In this document: positions 1 to 9,860 of the stretch, piece after piece
Layout: every line of letters starts with the position of its first letter
How positions within the stretch are numbered: the stretch's first letter is position 1
Source of the DNA: Chlamydia serpentis
Lineage (GTDB): Bacteria > Chlamydiota > Chlamydiia > Chlamydiales > Chlamydiaceae
Direction of reading: 5' to 3'
NCBI RefSeq assembly: GCF_900239945.1
Contig: NZ_LT993738.1
Location: 620,001 to 684,000 of the forward strand
Length of the DNA stretch: 64,000 bases
Translations under genes and position numbers: made by a program
The notes under the pieces: generated by a model
What the model was told of the DNA's origin: nothing
The model's database searches: none
What the model saw: the letters and a program-made list of their open reading frames with translations, nothing else

Positions 1-3000
1 AGGCCTACCTTCTTTAATTTATCAATAACTTGGCCACGAACTTGAGTAATGTCCTCAATACCATATTCTCCTGCATTAAATGTAAACGCATAACCTCCTT
101 TAAAGTCGATGCCTAAAACAGAATTCCAAGCTCCAAAGCTCAAAGCTATGAGTCCCAAAAAGATAATACTTCCTGAAACAGCCCAAAGTTTTTTGGATCC
201 CCCTAAAAAATCATGTTTGACACCGACAAATCTATTCATCATGTGTAATTGTGTATCTTGGGTTCTGTTCATCCATATCATGAAGAAAAACTTAGTCATA
301 AAAAGAGCAGTAAACATGGAGGAAAAAATTCCTAAAATCAATGTTAGAGCAAAGCCTTTAATTGGACCTGTATCTAAGAAGAAAAGGAGAGCTGAAGCAA
401 GTATTGTAGTTAAGTTAGAGTCGAAAATAGCTCCAAAAGCTTTTTTATACCCCTTTTCTATAGATCGCAAAAGGCTTTGCGATAATAAGAACTCTTCTCG
501 GATTCTTTCAAATACAAGAACATTCGCATCTACAGCCATTCCCATAGCAAGGACTATCCCAGCAAGTCCTGACAAAGTCAGTGGTGCATCCAAATACTGT
601 AAAGCAGCCCAGATAAGCAGAAGATTAAGTAGAACAGCCCCTGAAGCAATAATTCCTCCGAATCTGTAGTATATGCACATCAAAACGATTAGCACTGCCA
701 AACCACAGCATGCAGAGATAATGCCTTGAGTACATTGTTTTTTCCCAAGATCAGAGGATATAGTCTCTTCACTAAGAACTTCAGGAATAAAAGACATTGC
801 GCCGGATTTTAAATCGGAGGCGAGCTTATTGACTTCACGATGAGTAAATTTTCCTGTAACACTTGCATGACTTCTCAAAGGAGCATTTAAAATAGGGCTA
901 CTAATTATGTAACCATCAACAACTACCGCCATGCGCCATCCACGATTCGCAGAATATTGTTCATTAATAGTGCCGCTGACTCCCTCTTGGCAATATGCAG
1001 AAGTCCATTTGTGAAAATTCTCTGCAGGTGAAAGTCTCTCTACCATTGTCCTAGGAGTGGTATCTTTGATCGAGAAGTTTAAAATATAACCTTCACCTGT
1101 AGCAAACTCAGGACGAATATCTTTCAGAGAAGAGCCATCTAACGCGTAGTTTCTAAAAACAATTGTTAACGGATTTGCCTTGTGTTCGTTATCCTTTTCA
1201 ATAGCAATCATGGAAAATTTGGTATCTAAATCTGTAGATGGTATTTGATAATCGACAGGAGGAAAGGCAAGACCTTCACTTTTAAGTTTATGAATTACCT
1301 CGTGGACACTCCGAGGCAAATCTACCTCTTCATTAAATAAAACACTTGCCAAAATATTAATTTCCTCCGGAGAGGGTGTCCCTCGAGATTTAGCAGTATA
1401 CCAAAGATAGTCTAAAAACTTTTGCACCTCATAGCGCAATCCATTATAAAGAGAGAATTTCTCGTTGACAACGTGGAAACTCATCTTTGAGGTTCCTAGA
1501 ATCTCTGATGAAGAGATTGTAGAAGATCCTGGCACACTAAGGTGTATACAGTTACCTTCACGATGAAGTTCTATCTCAGAAACCCCGAGTTTATTTAAGC
1601 GAGCATACAACTCATCGGAAACCTTGAGGATATCTTCTTTACCAGTAAGCTGTTTTCCCTGGTAATCTTTAAAAGAAAGAAGGAGTTGGCGGCCTCCAAT
1701 AAAATCAATACCAAAACGTAAAATATTCTCGCCTCGAGAGAATTTTCTCATATTTAGCTTCATATTTTCTAGAAAGAGATTCTGGTGGGGAATCGGAGCT
1801 CTTAACCGTTCCTGGGGATCCATAGAACACTTTGCATGACGATATTGTTCATGCCAGCGTACTAAGTCATTGTGACGATTCTTTTCAATTTGATTTACAG
1901 TAGCAAGGCGATCTTTAATATCTTTAACCTCTAGGAAAGCACTACCTTCTTTTCCTATTATAAATCGTTCTCCCCAAATATCTAAAAACTGCTGTAATGG
2001 TTTTCGAATTTCTAGAATTTGATCTTCTCCTAAACTCCAAGAAATAGCATCCGTATGAGAAAAACAATTATATAGATTTTGCAAATCCCTTTCGAAACTA
2101 CGGATTTCCTTGTCTCGAGCCTGTTCATATTTTGCAATGATTGAGCGTAGGCCTTTGAATAAAATATAGATCGAACCCCTAGAAAAATGCTTACAACCTA
2201 TATCAGGAGAAAAGATATAACAACCAAAAGACTCACTCTCTGTAGGTTGACGGCAAAAAATTGGAAAATTTTCAGTAATGAGATCACAAGATTCAGCTGT
2301 AGGCCTATTTAAAGTTAACGCAGTCAGGTGTTCTATGATTCCTTGGAACAGACGTTCTCTATGAAGAATGATTTTCCCCTGAGTATCTCGATCCATCCAA
2401 GTAAACGCAAACCCTAAGGAATGATCTTCTAATTGCGCGTTTAATTGCTTAGAAAGCCTCTCTTTTTCCATAGCGAGACGACTTTCAAAATCTAAAAGCT
2501 GCTCGGTCGATAAGGTCTTACGTATGTTTAACAAATCAGGATGCAATTGCAGTATGACTTCCCGTTGTTCAGGAGAATACTTTATAGAGTTAAAAAATAA
2601 TGATGACTCACTACAATCCAATCGGTTCCCGTCAATATAAGCATGCTTTAACCTACAAATAGATGGGTTCTGAGAAAGAACCTGGTATACGCTTCTTAGC
2701 AATTTTTGATCTTCAAGTTCGACCTCTGTGTCGTTTATCAATAAAGAAAGACGAGATAAAAATGCGATTTTATCTTGTGTCGAAGAAAAAGAATATTGAC
2801 AAAAAGCTTCGAGGCGAGAAGAAAAAATCTCAAATCCAGAAGCCAGATTGTGCGCATACTTTAAAATGTGCTCTTTAGGAGCCTCAACCCACATAGAAGG
2901 GTAACAAGAACAGTCTTTTTGGATTAAAAGAGCACATTCAGAATGGACCTGCTGCAAAATACCGGTAATTATCTCTTGTTCGTTTTCAGGAGAATAGGGA

Positions 3001-3452
3001 ACAAAAGAAAAATCACTTTCTACTAAAGAAGTATTTAAAGAATTTGCGACTTGAATAACATGGCTATTTTTCTCTTGACCATAGCCTACCACGTGAAGTC
3101 TTGAAGATTTTATTGGTATATTAGGTTCTGCATATACAAGGTTTGCAATAAAATCGTCAGCATCTTTACTACTCTTAAAATGGACACTTACAACATCTGG
3201 AATAGCAGGATGCTTCTGTATTTGCCCACGCAAATTTAAAGACGAAAGAATACTAGAAACTCGAGGAACTATCTCCTTACGAACTTGTTGAGCTTGCCTA
3301 GTAAAAGATTTTATTATTTGTTCAGCTTCGTTTCGATCTATTTTCTTATGCAGGGGCTTAGCATAATACAAACATGTAGGCAAAACGTAATATAACGCCA
3401 AAGCAAATACGCAAATAATGATAGCGAAATTACGCTTAACCTTGTGTTTCAT
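1..3452 (-). CDS. secDF: SecD-SecF fusion protein translocase subunit (3' end outside window)
   Basis: Inner-membrane proton-driven accessory subunit of the Sec translocon that helps pull exported proteins across the membrane. Reading the minus strand from the ATG at 3452 gives an open frame of about 1150 codons running off the left edge, so the C-terminus is missing. It starts MKHKVKRNF followed by a membrane segment. The SecD D1 signature FGIDFIGG lies near 1700 and the SecD motif GMAVDANVLVFERI near 500-550. After further membrane helices, a second D1-like motif GIDFKGG of the SecF half appears near 100, so SecD and SecF are one polypeptide, as is usual in Chlamydia. The periplasmic region is much longer than in E. 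coli SecD. The gene lies 178 bp downstream of the Inc-like gene on the same strand. Identity is secure; only the SecF tail is unseen. Confidence 0.93.
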   Translation of the reverse strand, partial: MKHKVKRNFAIIICVFALALYYVLPTCLYYAKPLHKKIDRNEAEQIIKSFTRQAQQVRKEIVPRVSSILSSLNLRGQIQKHPAIPDVVSVHFKSSKDADDFIANLVYAEPNIPIKSSRLHVVGYGQEKNSHVIQVANSLNTSLVESDFSFVPYSPENEQEIITGILQQVHSECALLIQKDCSCYPSMWVEAPKEHILKYAHNLASGFEIFSSRLEAFCQYSFSSTQDKIAFLSRLSLLINDTEVELEDQKLLRSVYQVLSQNPSICRLKHAYIDGNRLDCSESSLFFNSIKYSPEQREVILQLHPDLLNIRKTLSTEQLLDFESRLAMEKERLSKQLNAQLEDHSLGFAFTWMDRDTQGKIILHRERLFQGIIEHLTALTLNRPTAESCDLITENFPIFCRQPTESESFGCYIFSPDIGCKHFSRGSIYILFKGLRSIIAKYEQARDKEIRSFERDLQNLYNCFSHTDAISWSLGEDQILEIRKPLQQFLDIWGERFIIGKEGSAFLEVKDIKDRLATVNQIEKNRHNDLVRWHEQYRHAKCSMDPQERLRAPIPHQNLFLENMKLNMRKFSRGENILRFGIDFIGGRQLLLSFKDYQGKQLTGKEDILKVSDELYARLNKLGVSEIELHREGNCIHLSVPGSSTISSSEILGTSKMSFHVVNEKFSLYNGLRYEVQKFLDYLWYTAKSRGTPSPEEINILASVLFNEEVDLPRSVHEVIHKLKSEGLAFPPVDYQIPSTDLDTKFSMIAIEKDNEHKANPLTIVFRNYALDGSSLKDIRPEFATGEGYILNFSIKDTTPRTMVERLSPAENFHKWTSAYCQEGVSGTINEQYSANRGWRMAVVVDGYIISSPILNAPLRSHASVTGKFTHREVNKLASDLKSGAMSFIPEVLSEETISSDLGKKQCTQGIISACCGLAVLIVLMCIYYRFGGIIASGAVLLNLLLIWAALQYLDAPLTLSGLAGIVLAMGMAVDANVLVFERIREEFLLSQSLLRSIEKGYKKAFGAIFDSNLTTILASALLFFLDTGPIKGFALTLILGIFSSMFTALFMTKFFFMIWMNRTQDTQLHMMNRFVGVKHDFLGGSKKLWAVSGSIIFLGLIALSFGAWNSVLGIDFKGGYAFTFNAGEYGIEDITQVRGQVIDKLKKVG

Positions 3453-3630
3453 TGCACCGCTCTACTTTTTATCAGGAAATATTAAAACCAAAATACCAGT
3501 TGAAAAAAAAATCGTCAAACGAACAGACACCTCTGTTTTCAAACAAATTTTTCATTTATATTTCTGTAAAAGATTATTTTGTATTATTACAACACACACA
3601 TCCTACTGAAAAGTCTCGTTCAAGTCGAGG

Positions 3631-4701
3631 CTATGCAAACATACAATTATGCTCTTTAACAAAATCGCGAAGAGAAGCAGGGGAAAGGTTCGATAGAGGT
3701 GAAGACAACGGTGTTTGAGACGTTAGATCCTTTAAAATAAAAGTTATGCGAACAGAATTGGGTTCATATTTTGCAAGATATTTTGCCACAAGCTGAGCCG
3801 CATAAAGAAAAGCTGCTTTTGAAATTAATTTTATTTCATCTTCGGTCCCTAAAGATGGTGTGAGAGGAGTCCCGAGGATGGGAGTGAGTATGTAGATGTT
3901 CTGTTTTCTTCCTCCAGAAAGATCTCTGATCTGATTTAATGCAGAAAAAAATGCTTGAGAATAGGCACGTATATATTCTCTACATTGATTATCTTCACCG
4001 ACCTTAGGGAATTTGATATAAATCGCACTGCTAAGACATGTTTCATTTGTTGAGTGTCTAGGGATAACTTCAGGGGATAAACGTTCTGAAATCTTTTTTT
4101 GGTTCTTAGAAGGGCACGAGGCAATTGTAGAAGGGTCTAAGCCAAAAGTTTTTTGCAATAAGGTATTCTTTTCTTCGACTTCCTTTTTTAATGCCGTTCC
4201 ATCGAATTCCTGAATTAGAAACACACTGGTGTTTTTATCAAATTTCTTCCGGGATATCTTCTTAATAATTTCCTGAGAAGCTTCACAAATCTGTACTTGA
4301 GGGCACCCCGGGTGATAATAGCATCCAGCACGTATTTTATTCCAAGATTGCAATAGGGAGAGAAGCTGTACCCAAGTCAAGGGTTTTTCAAAAACATCAG
4401 TCTTTCGAAACCGAGGTAGCTGTACCCTCGACCACCCTTTAGAGTACTGCAAGTAGGCAATCCCTAAAATAATAAAACCTATAACGACAAGACCTATACA
4501 TGGAAAAATTGTGAGACAAGCCCCTGCTGCAAATGCTGCACATCCTAATAAACCTAACCCTAAACAAGCTAGAACACCGCCAACTATTTTTTTGGATAAA
4601 TTTTGTGCATTCGGCAAATAGTGGACCTTTTCTCCACCTCGCCACCAAATCAACATTTGCGTAGGAAGCAAGTCCGAAATAGAAATGCGCGGAAATTTCA
4701 T
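3631..4701 (-). CDS. Inc-like two-TM chlamydial protein of unknown function
   Basis: Unrecognised 356-residue protein. Residues about 38-84 form two closely spaced hydrophobic segments separated by a short turn (VGGVLACLGLGLLG then IGLVVIGFIILGIAYL). This is the bilobed hydrophobic domain typical of chlamydial inclusion membrane proteins, where both termini face the host cytosol after type III secretion. The remaining 270 residues are soluble, with a cysteine-containing patch (CYYHPGCPQVQICEAS) and no motif I recognise. The ATG is supported by AAGGA about 8 nt upstream. It sits in the place of the hypothetical gene next to secD in other chlamydiae. Inclusion membrane localisation is inferred from hydropathy and context only; an ordinary inner-membrane protein is the alternative. 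Confidence 0.75.
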   Translation of the reverse strand: MKFPRISISDLLPTQMLIWWRGGEKVHYLPNAQNLSKKIVGGVLACLGLGLLGCAAFAAGACLTIFPCIGLVVIGFIILGIAYLQYSKGWSRVQLPRFRKTDVFEKPLTWVQLLSLLQSWNKIRAGCYYHPGCPQVQICEASQEIIKKISRKKFDKNTSVFLIQEFDGTALKKEVEEKNTLLQKTFGLDPSTIASCPSKNQKKISERLSPEVIPRHSTNETCLSSAIYIKFPKVGEDNQCREYIRAYSQAFFSALNQIRDLSGGRKQNIYILTPILGTPLTPSLGTEDEIKLISKAAFLYAAQLVAKYLAKYEPNSVRITFILKDLTSQTPLSSPLSNLSPASLRDFVKEHNCMFA

Positions 4702-5175
4702 AAGAGAAATCCTTATAGAATGTTATTTATTTTTAAAAACAGTTAGAATTTATAGATAGAGACTAATATTAACAAAAACAAAAAATTAAAAAACAAACAA
4801 AATTACTTTTAAAATGTTATGAAGAGAACGTGAAAAAATTTTAAATTGCTACATCTTCGAAAAATTGAATGTCAACTTGTCAAGATATTCGAGTTTCTTC
4901 TACTATGCAACCTAATATTTTGTACTTTTTCATTTCTGTAGGAAGTCGAGTATACTTAGATTAAGGAGGTGCCTAAAAGTCCTTTTATTTACTCATCCGA
5001 ATTGAGAAATTTGAAAAATTTGTTCATAGAACAAATGGCTTATTAGAAAATAATAATATAATGATCCTTTAAAATTGAATGGGTTAGGGAATTTTTAACG
5101 TTTTTGCCTTAGGCAAGTCAGCCGTTTCCCCTTTCCTAAAAAATAGCTTCGAAAAGTTGTTCCTGAGAACGAATT
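4702..5175. other. 474-bp divergent intergenic region
   Basis: AT-rich spacer between the divergent Inc-like gene and uppS, without a convincing gene. It contains a plus-strand promoter candidate (4877-4906), a nearly perfect anti-Shine-Dalgarno complement with no start codon at a usable distance (4962-4971), and a small hairpin with arms TTGCC/GGCAA at 5104-5116. The leader between the candidate promoter and uppS would be about 260 nt. Confidence 0.5.
4877..4906 (+). promoter_or_regulatory. Candidate sigma66 promoter for the uppS operon
   Basis: TTGTCA at 4877-4882 and TACTAT at 4901-4906 are separated by 18 bp, a fair match to the chlamydial housekeeping consensus. It points towards the uppS-cdsA-cmk-plsC-argS operon. 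The prediction rests only on box similarity in an AT-rich region, so it is tentative. Confidence 0.35.
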
Positions 5176-5961
5176 GTGACTTACGCTCTAATAAATGATT
5201 CTGTTGATTTGTCTTTAGCTACGTCAAACACTAAACAAGGTTTTCCTTCATTACAGCCTCTTCCAAAACATGTGGCTATTATTATGGATGGCAATCGCCG
5301 ATGGTATAGAAAACATCGCGATACGTATGAACACAAACATACATCAGGCCATTATTATGGTGCTAAAGTCCTACCAAATATTTTAAACGCCGTTTTAGAT
5401 TTGGGGATCGAGGTTCTTACTCTTTATACGTTTTCTACTGAAAATTTTTCTCGATCAAAGGAAGAGGTTCGAGAAATTTTTAAAATCTTCTATACACAGT
5501 TAGACAAGCAACTCCCTTACCTGATTGAAAACGAAATTTGCTTACGTTGTATAGGAAATCTTTGCAAGCTTCCGAAAGTGATACAGAAAAAGATAAACCA
5601 AGTTGTGCATATGACAGCACAATTTTCTCGGTTAGAATTAGTATTAGCGATCAACTATGGGGCAAAAGATGAATTAACACGCGCATTTAAAAAATTACAT
5701 CTTGATATTTTAAATAAAAAAATATCCTCTGACGACCTTTCAGAATCTCTAATTAGCTCTTATTTAGACACATCAGGACTTACCGACCCTGATTTACTCA
5801 TCCGTACAGGAGGTGAAATGCGTGTCAGTAATTTTTTATTGTGGCAAATAGCGTATACAGAATTATATATCACTGAGATCTTATGGCCAGATTTTACGCC
5901 TGAAGATCTTTTTGAAGCTATTAAAGTTTACCAGCAAAGATCAAGACGAGGAGGTAAATAG
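5176..5961 (+). CDS. uppS: Undecaprenyl diphosphate synthase (cis-prenyltransferase)
   Basis: Condenses isopentenyl diphosphates onto farnesyl diphosphate to build the C55 lipid carrier for peptidoglycan and other surface polymers. The 261-residue protein carries the family signature HVAIIMDGNRRW at residues 32-43, with catalytic Asp38. Near the C-terminus is the RTGGE...RVSNFLLWQ block that binds the homoallylic substrate. Start choice: a GTG at 5176 directly follows an in-frame stop, and the next ATG lies inside the catalytic motif, so the GTG is the most likely start. An ordinary Shine-Dalgarno is not obvious. First gene of an operon whose next gene starts one base after the stop codon. 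Length is typical for the family. Confidence 0.93.
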   Translation: MTYALINDSVDLSLATSNTKQGFPSLQPLPKHVAIIMDGNRRWYRKHRDTYEHKHTSGHYYGAKVLPNILNAVLDLGIEVLTLYTFSTENFSRSKEEVREIFKIFYTQLDKQLPYLIENEICLRCIGNLCKLPKVIQKKINQVVHMTAQFSRLELVLAINYGAKDELTRAFKKLHLDILNKKISSDDLSESLISSYLDTSGLTDPDLLIRTGGEMRVSNFLLWQIAYTELYITEILWPDFTPEDLFEAIKVYQQRSRRGGK

Positions 5962-6888
5962 GTGCTTAATTTAAATAAGTTTAAATCCAAGTCAAGTGCA
6001 TATGGCGATTTATTTCAACGTGTTGTCGTTCATTCATTAGTACTCACATTTCTAGTTCTTCTTCTCTATAGTTCTCTATTTCCGCTGACTTCTTTTGCTT
6101 TAGGATTTATCACAGCAATTTGTGGTGCTGTGGGTACCTATGAGTATTCTTCTATGGCGAAAGTAAAAATGCATTATCCACTAAGGATGTATAGTACGTT
6201 AGGATCTTTCTTATTTATCGCTTTAAGCTTTCTTGCTATCCGTTTAAGACATAGTCTTCCTGAATATTCTAGTGCTCTTCCTTGGACTGTTCTTATCATT
6301 TGGGTGGTGTGGAGTATCTTTAAAGTTCGAAAATCCGAGATTGGCCCTCTACAGCTATCTGGAGTGACTCTTTTTTCTATTTTATATGTAGGGATCCCTA
6401 TACGTCTGTTTTTACACATTCTCTATGGCTTCATTGATACACAAGAACCTTATCTTGGCATTTGGTGGGCTTCCTTTCTTATTGCCACCACCAAAGGTGC
6501 TGATATTTTTGGCTACTTTTTTGGCAAGGCATTCGGGAATAAGAAAATCACCCCACAAATTAGCCCTAATAAAACTGTTATAGGTTTTATTGCAGGTTGC
6601 TTGGGAGCAACACTAATTAGTTTTATTTTTTTCCTACAAATTCCTTCTAGATTTATGAACTATTTTCCTATTCCTGCGATTTTGATTCCCCTAGGGTTGG
6701 TTTTAGGCATTACTGGGTTCTTTGGTGATATTATCGAATCTATGTTTAAGCGTGATGCTCATTTAAAAAATAGTAACAAGCTCAAAGCTGTGGGTGGCAT
6801 GCTAGATACTTTAGACTCTCTAATCCTCTCTACTCCAATTGTTTATTTATTTTTACTAATAACCCAAGCTAAAGAGTTTATCCGATGA
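5962..6888 (+). CDS. cdsA: Phosphatidate cytidylyltransferase (CDP-diacylglycerol synthase)
   Basis: Makes CDP-diacylglycerol from phosphatidate and CTP in the membrane, feeding pgsA (57635-58141) and other phospholipid enzymes. The 308-residue protein has about eight hydrophobic segments and a C-terminal family block starting [12 protein letters not shown] and ending GGMLDTLDS. This departs from the usual signature: the K-D pair is K-N, and the PGHGG...DR.D core reads AVGG...DTLD. The GTG start abuts the uppS stop (TAG then GTG), implying translational coupling, with GAGG about 8 nt upstream. The 3' end overlaps cmk by 4 bp. Placement before cmk and plsC makes a phospholipid-oriented operon. 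Confidence 0.88.
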   Translation: MLNLNKFKSKSSAYGDLFQRVVVHSLVLTFLVLLLYSSLFPLTSFALGFITAICGAVGTYEYSSMAKVKMHYPLRMYSTLGSFLFIALSFLAIRLRHSLPEYSSALPWTVLIIWVVWSIFKVRKSEIGPLQLSGVTLFSILYVGIPIRLFLHILYGFIDTQEPYLGIWWASFLIATTKGADIFGYFFGKAFGNKKITPQISPNKTVIGFIAGCLGATLISFIFFLQIPSRFMNYFPIPAILIPLGLVLGITGFFGDIIESMFKRDAHLKNSNKLKAVGGMLDTLDSLILSTPIVYLFLLITQAKEFIR

Positions 6889-7535
6889 TAATTACCATTG
6901 ACGGGCCTTCAGGAACAGGGAAAAGCACAACAGCAAAGGCTCTAGCAGAACATCTACATTTTAACTACTGCAACACAGGAAAAATGTATCGAACGTTAGC
7001 ATATGCTCGTTTACAATCCCCTTGGAACAACCTTCCTTTAGAAGAGTTTTTAGAAACCCCGCCCTTTTCCTTTATCTTTGCTGTAGGGCAGCCTTTAGAA
7101 TCTTTTTTTAATGGCCGCCTCCTTACCTCTGAATTAATAACTCAAGAGGTTGCAAATGCAGCATCAGAACTTTCTCGATTGCCTAAGGTACGTGTATTTA
7201 TGCAGGACTTGCAACGAAGTTACGCAAAACTTGGTAATTGTATATTTGAGGGAAGAGATATGGGATCCAAGGTTTTCCCTAATGCAGATTTAAAAATTTT
7301 TCTAACATCAAGTCCTGCTGTACGTGCTCAGAGACGTTTAAAAGATCTCCCTGAAGAAACACTTTCCCATGAGGAATTACAGGCCGAGCTAATCAATCGC
7401 GATGCTGCGGATTCTCAACGTGCTTATGACCCCCTAGTCATCCCTGAAAATGCTTTTGTATTAGACTCTTCAGATTTGACAATGAGTCAAGTTCTAGAGA
7501 AGATTTTAGCCTTACTATCTCCGCATCAATTATGA
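6885..7535 (+). CDS. cmk: Cytidylate kinase
   Basis: Phosphorylates CMP/dCMP to the diphosphates in the cytosol. Residues 7-14 are the P-loop GPSGTGKS, and the CMP kinase signature [12 protein letters not shown] lies near residues 122-133, where most family members read GRDIGT. An arginine-rich lid follows (RAQRRLKD), then NRDAADS, matching the family NxRDxxDxxR region. Length of 216 residues is typical. The start overlaps cdsA in an ATGA arrangement and the end overlaps plsC in the same way, so translation is coupled. It recycles the CMP released by phospholipid synthesis, which fits its neighbours. Confidence 0.95.
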   Translation: MIITIDGPSGTGKSTTAKALAEHLHFNYCNTGKMYRTLAYARLQSPWNNLPLEEFLETPPFSFIFAVGQPLESFFNGRLLTSELITQEVANAASELSRLPKVRVFMQDLQRSYAKLGNCIFEGRDMGSKVFPNADLKIFLTSSPAVRAQRRLKDLPEETLSHEELQAELINRDAADSQRAYDPLVIPENAFVLDSSDLTMSQVLEKILALLSPHQL

Positions 7536-8170
7536 TTTTTCGTATTTGCAAATTCTTTACCTGGGTACTGTTTTCTTTGTTCTACAAACTTAAAGTTTAT
7601 GGAACGAAGAAAAATTTCATTAAAGGCCCTGCAATCATTGCAGTAAACCACAATTCTTTCCTAGATCCCATAGCCCTACACATGTGTGTTCATGAGTGTA
7701 TTTATCACCTCGCACGTGCCTCTCTATTTAATATTCCTTGGCTATGGAAACAATGGGGTTGTTTCCCAGTACGTACTGAAGAAGGGAATGCTGCAGCATT
7801 TAAAATTGCTGTTCAACTCTTTAAAGATGGGAAAAAGTTAGTGATCTATCCTGAAGGAGCACGTAGCCCTAACGGTCAATTACAGCCTGGCAAAATCGGC
7901 ATTGGTATGATGGCCATGAAATCCAAAATTCCTGTTATTCCTGTCTATATTGGAGGGACCTTCGAAGCTTTTAACCGTCATCAAAACCTTCCGAATGTAT
8001 GGAAGACGATCACCTGCATTTTTGGGACTCCTATGCACTTTGATGATATTATTCAAAATCCGAAAATCAAAAATAAAGAAGCCTATCAAATTATCACCAA
8101 CCAAATTATGGACAAAATTGCTGAACTTAAAGTGTGGTATGAATCAGGCTGTAAAGGAGAGGTCCCCTAA
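7532..8170 (+). CDS. plsC: 1-acyl-glycerol-3-phosphate acyltransferase
   Basis: Adds the second acyl chain to lysophosphatidate, giving the phosphatidate substrate of CdsA. The 212-residue protein has an N-terminal hydrophobic stretch, the catalytic HX4D motif HNSFLD at residues 40-45, and the substrate-binding block [10 protein letters not shown] near residues 108-117, where most relatives read [16 protein letters not shown] corresponds to the late conserved motif. It overlaps cmk by 4 bp and is followed 4 bp later by argS. Family and position are consistent with the chlamydial plsC. Confidence 0.93.
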   Translation: MIFRICKFFTWVLFSLFYKLKVYGTKKNFIKGPAIIAVNHNSFLDPIALHMCVHECIYHLARASLFNIPWLWKQWGCFPVRTEEGNAAAFKIAVQLFKDGKKLVIYPEGARSPNGQLQPGKIGIGMMAMKSKIPVIPVYIGGTFEAFNRHQNLPNVWKTITCIFGTPMHFDDIIQNPKIKNKEAYQIITNQIMDKIAELKVWYESGCKGEVP

Positions 8171-8174
8171 CGTT

Positions 8175-9860
8175 ATGTTGTCACTGCTTTCTATCCTATC
8201 TTCAATATGTTCTCAAGCAATCTCTAAAGCATTTCCTAGTCTAGAAACCTGGACTCCAGAACTTACTCAATCTACAAAAGAACACTTTGGTCATTACCAA
8301 TGTAATGATGCTATGAAGCTAGCCCGGGTTTTAAAACAAGCTCCAAAAGGCATTGCGGAAGCTATAGTAGCTCAGATTCCTCAAGAACCTTTTTCTTCCA
8401 TTGAAATTGCTGGAGCAGGGTTCATTAATTTTACATTTTCTCGATCATTTCTAGAGCAACAATTACAAGAGTTCACGAAAGCCCTAAAATTAGGATACCG
8501 TGTTTCGGACCCAAAAAAAATCATTGTTGACTTCTCTTCTCCAAATATTGCTAAAGATATGCATGTTGGGCATCTACGTTCTACAATCATTGGAGACAGT
8601 CTTGCTAGAATATTGACTTATGTAGGTCATAATGTACTCAGGCTTAATCATATTGGAGATTGGGGAACAGCCTTTGGAATGTTAATTACTTATCTGCAAG
8701 AGCATCCGAGCGACTACGACAACCTTGAGAATCTTACAAATCTTTATAAAAAAGCTCATGAGCGTTTCTCTACTGATGAAGAATTTAAAAAACGCTCTCA
8801 AAAAAATGTGGTAGCACTACAAGCTCAGGAACCTCATGCTATTATCCTATGGGAGAAGATTTGTGAAACCTCAGAAAGAGCCTTCGAAAAAATTTATGAT
8901 ATTCTAGATATCACGATTGAAATCAGAGGAGAATCCTTCTACAATTCCTTACTACCAGATATCATTCATGATTTAGAAAAGAAAAACCTAATTACTATTT
9001 CTAATCATGCCAAATGTGTCTTTCATGAAACTTTTTCGATTCCTTTTATGGTGCAAAAAAGTGATGGAGGCTATAACTATGCTACTACAGATCTTGCAGC
9101 TATGCGTTATCGCATAGAACAAGATCATGCTGATAGGATTTTTATTGTTACTGATTTAGGACAATCATTACATTTTCAATTACTGGAAGCTACAGCAATT
9201 GCTGCAGGATATCTACAACCAGGAATGTTTTCTCATGTAGGCTTTGGTCTTGTCCTTGACTCTGAAGGGAAGAAATTTAAAACCCGATCTGGAGAAAATA
9301 TAAAGCTTTGGGAGCTTCTCATGACTGCTATAAAAAAAGCTGAAGAAGCATTAAGAGCACACCGTCCCGATCTTACCGATGACGAAATCAAGGCAAGAGC
9401 CCCAGTAATCGGAATCAATGCAATAAAATATAGTGACTTGTCTTCCCATCGTACTAGTGACTATGTTTTTTCTTTTGAAAAAATGCTACGCTTCGAGGGC
9501 AATACAGCAATGTTCCTACTTTATGCTTATGTGCGTATCCAAGGAATCAAGCGTCGTTTAGGGCTTTCTCAGCTTCTCCTAGAAGGGCCTATTGAAATTC
9601 AAGAACCTGCTGAAGAGGCTCTAGTATTAGCTTTACTACGGTTCCCCGAAGCTTTGGAAAGTACGATCAGAGAACTCTGCCCTCATCTGCTTACGGATTA
9701 TCTTTATAATCTTACTCATAAGTTTAACGCATTCTTCCGTGATTGCCATATTGAAAACTCGCCTTACGCCAAATCAAGGTTATTTCTTTGTGCTCTAGTA
9801 GAAAAGGTCTTAGCTACAGGGATGCATCTCTTAGGGCTAAAGACTCTTGAGCGTCTGTAG
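8175..9860 (+). CDS. argS: Arginyl-tRNA synthetase
   Basis: Class I synthetase that charges tRNA-Arg. The open frame extends upstream through plsC. The ATG at 8175 was chosen because it follows plsC, has AGGAGAGG about 12 nt upstream, and begins the expected N-terminal tRNA-binding domain (561 residues, the usual chlamydial length). The HIGH motif appears as HVGHLRST and the KMSKS loop is degenerate (KKFKTRSG), as is typical of ArgS. The C-terminal helical anticodon-binding domain includes [14 protein letters not shown]. The last 47 bp overlap the 3' end of the convergent murA. Confidence 0.96.
   Translation: MLSLLSILSSICSQAISKAFPSLETWTPELTQSTKEHFGHYQCNDAMKLARVLKQAPKGIAEAIVAQIPQEPFSSIEIAGAGFINFTFSRSFLEQQLQEFTKALKLGYRVSDPKKIIVDFSSPNIAKDMHVGHLRSTIIGDSLARILTYVGHNVLRLNHIGDWGTAFGMLITYLQEHPSDYDNLENLTNLYKKAHERFSTDEEFKKRSQKNVVALQAQEPHAIILWEKICETSERAFEKIYDILDITIEIRGESFYNSLLPDIIHDLEKKNLITISNHAKCVFHETFSIPFMVQKSDGGYNYATTDLAAMRYRIEQDHADRIFIVTDLGQSLHFQLLEATAIAAGYLQPGMFSHVGFGLVLDSEGKKFKTRSGENIKLWELLMTAIKKAEEALRAHRPDLTDDEIKARAPVIGINAIKYSDLSSHRTSDYVFSFEKMLRFEGNTAMFLLYAYVRIQGIKRRLGLSQLLLEGPIEIQEPAEEALVLALLRFPEALESTIRELCPHLLTDYLYNLTHKFNAFFRDCHIENSPYAKSRLFLCALVEKVLATGMHLLGLKTLERL

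Noticed and set aside
109..669. Plus-strand frame of 186 codons
   Set aside because: Entirely antisense to the SecF half of secDF, whose motifs are clear on the minus strand.
7950..8174. N-terminal extension of argS through plsC
   Set aside because: The extension is out-of-frame plsC sequence; the ATG at 8175 has a proper ribosome-binding site and gives normal ArgS length.
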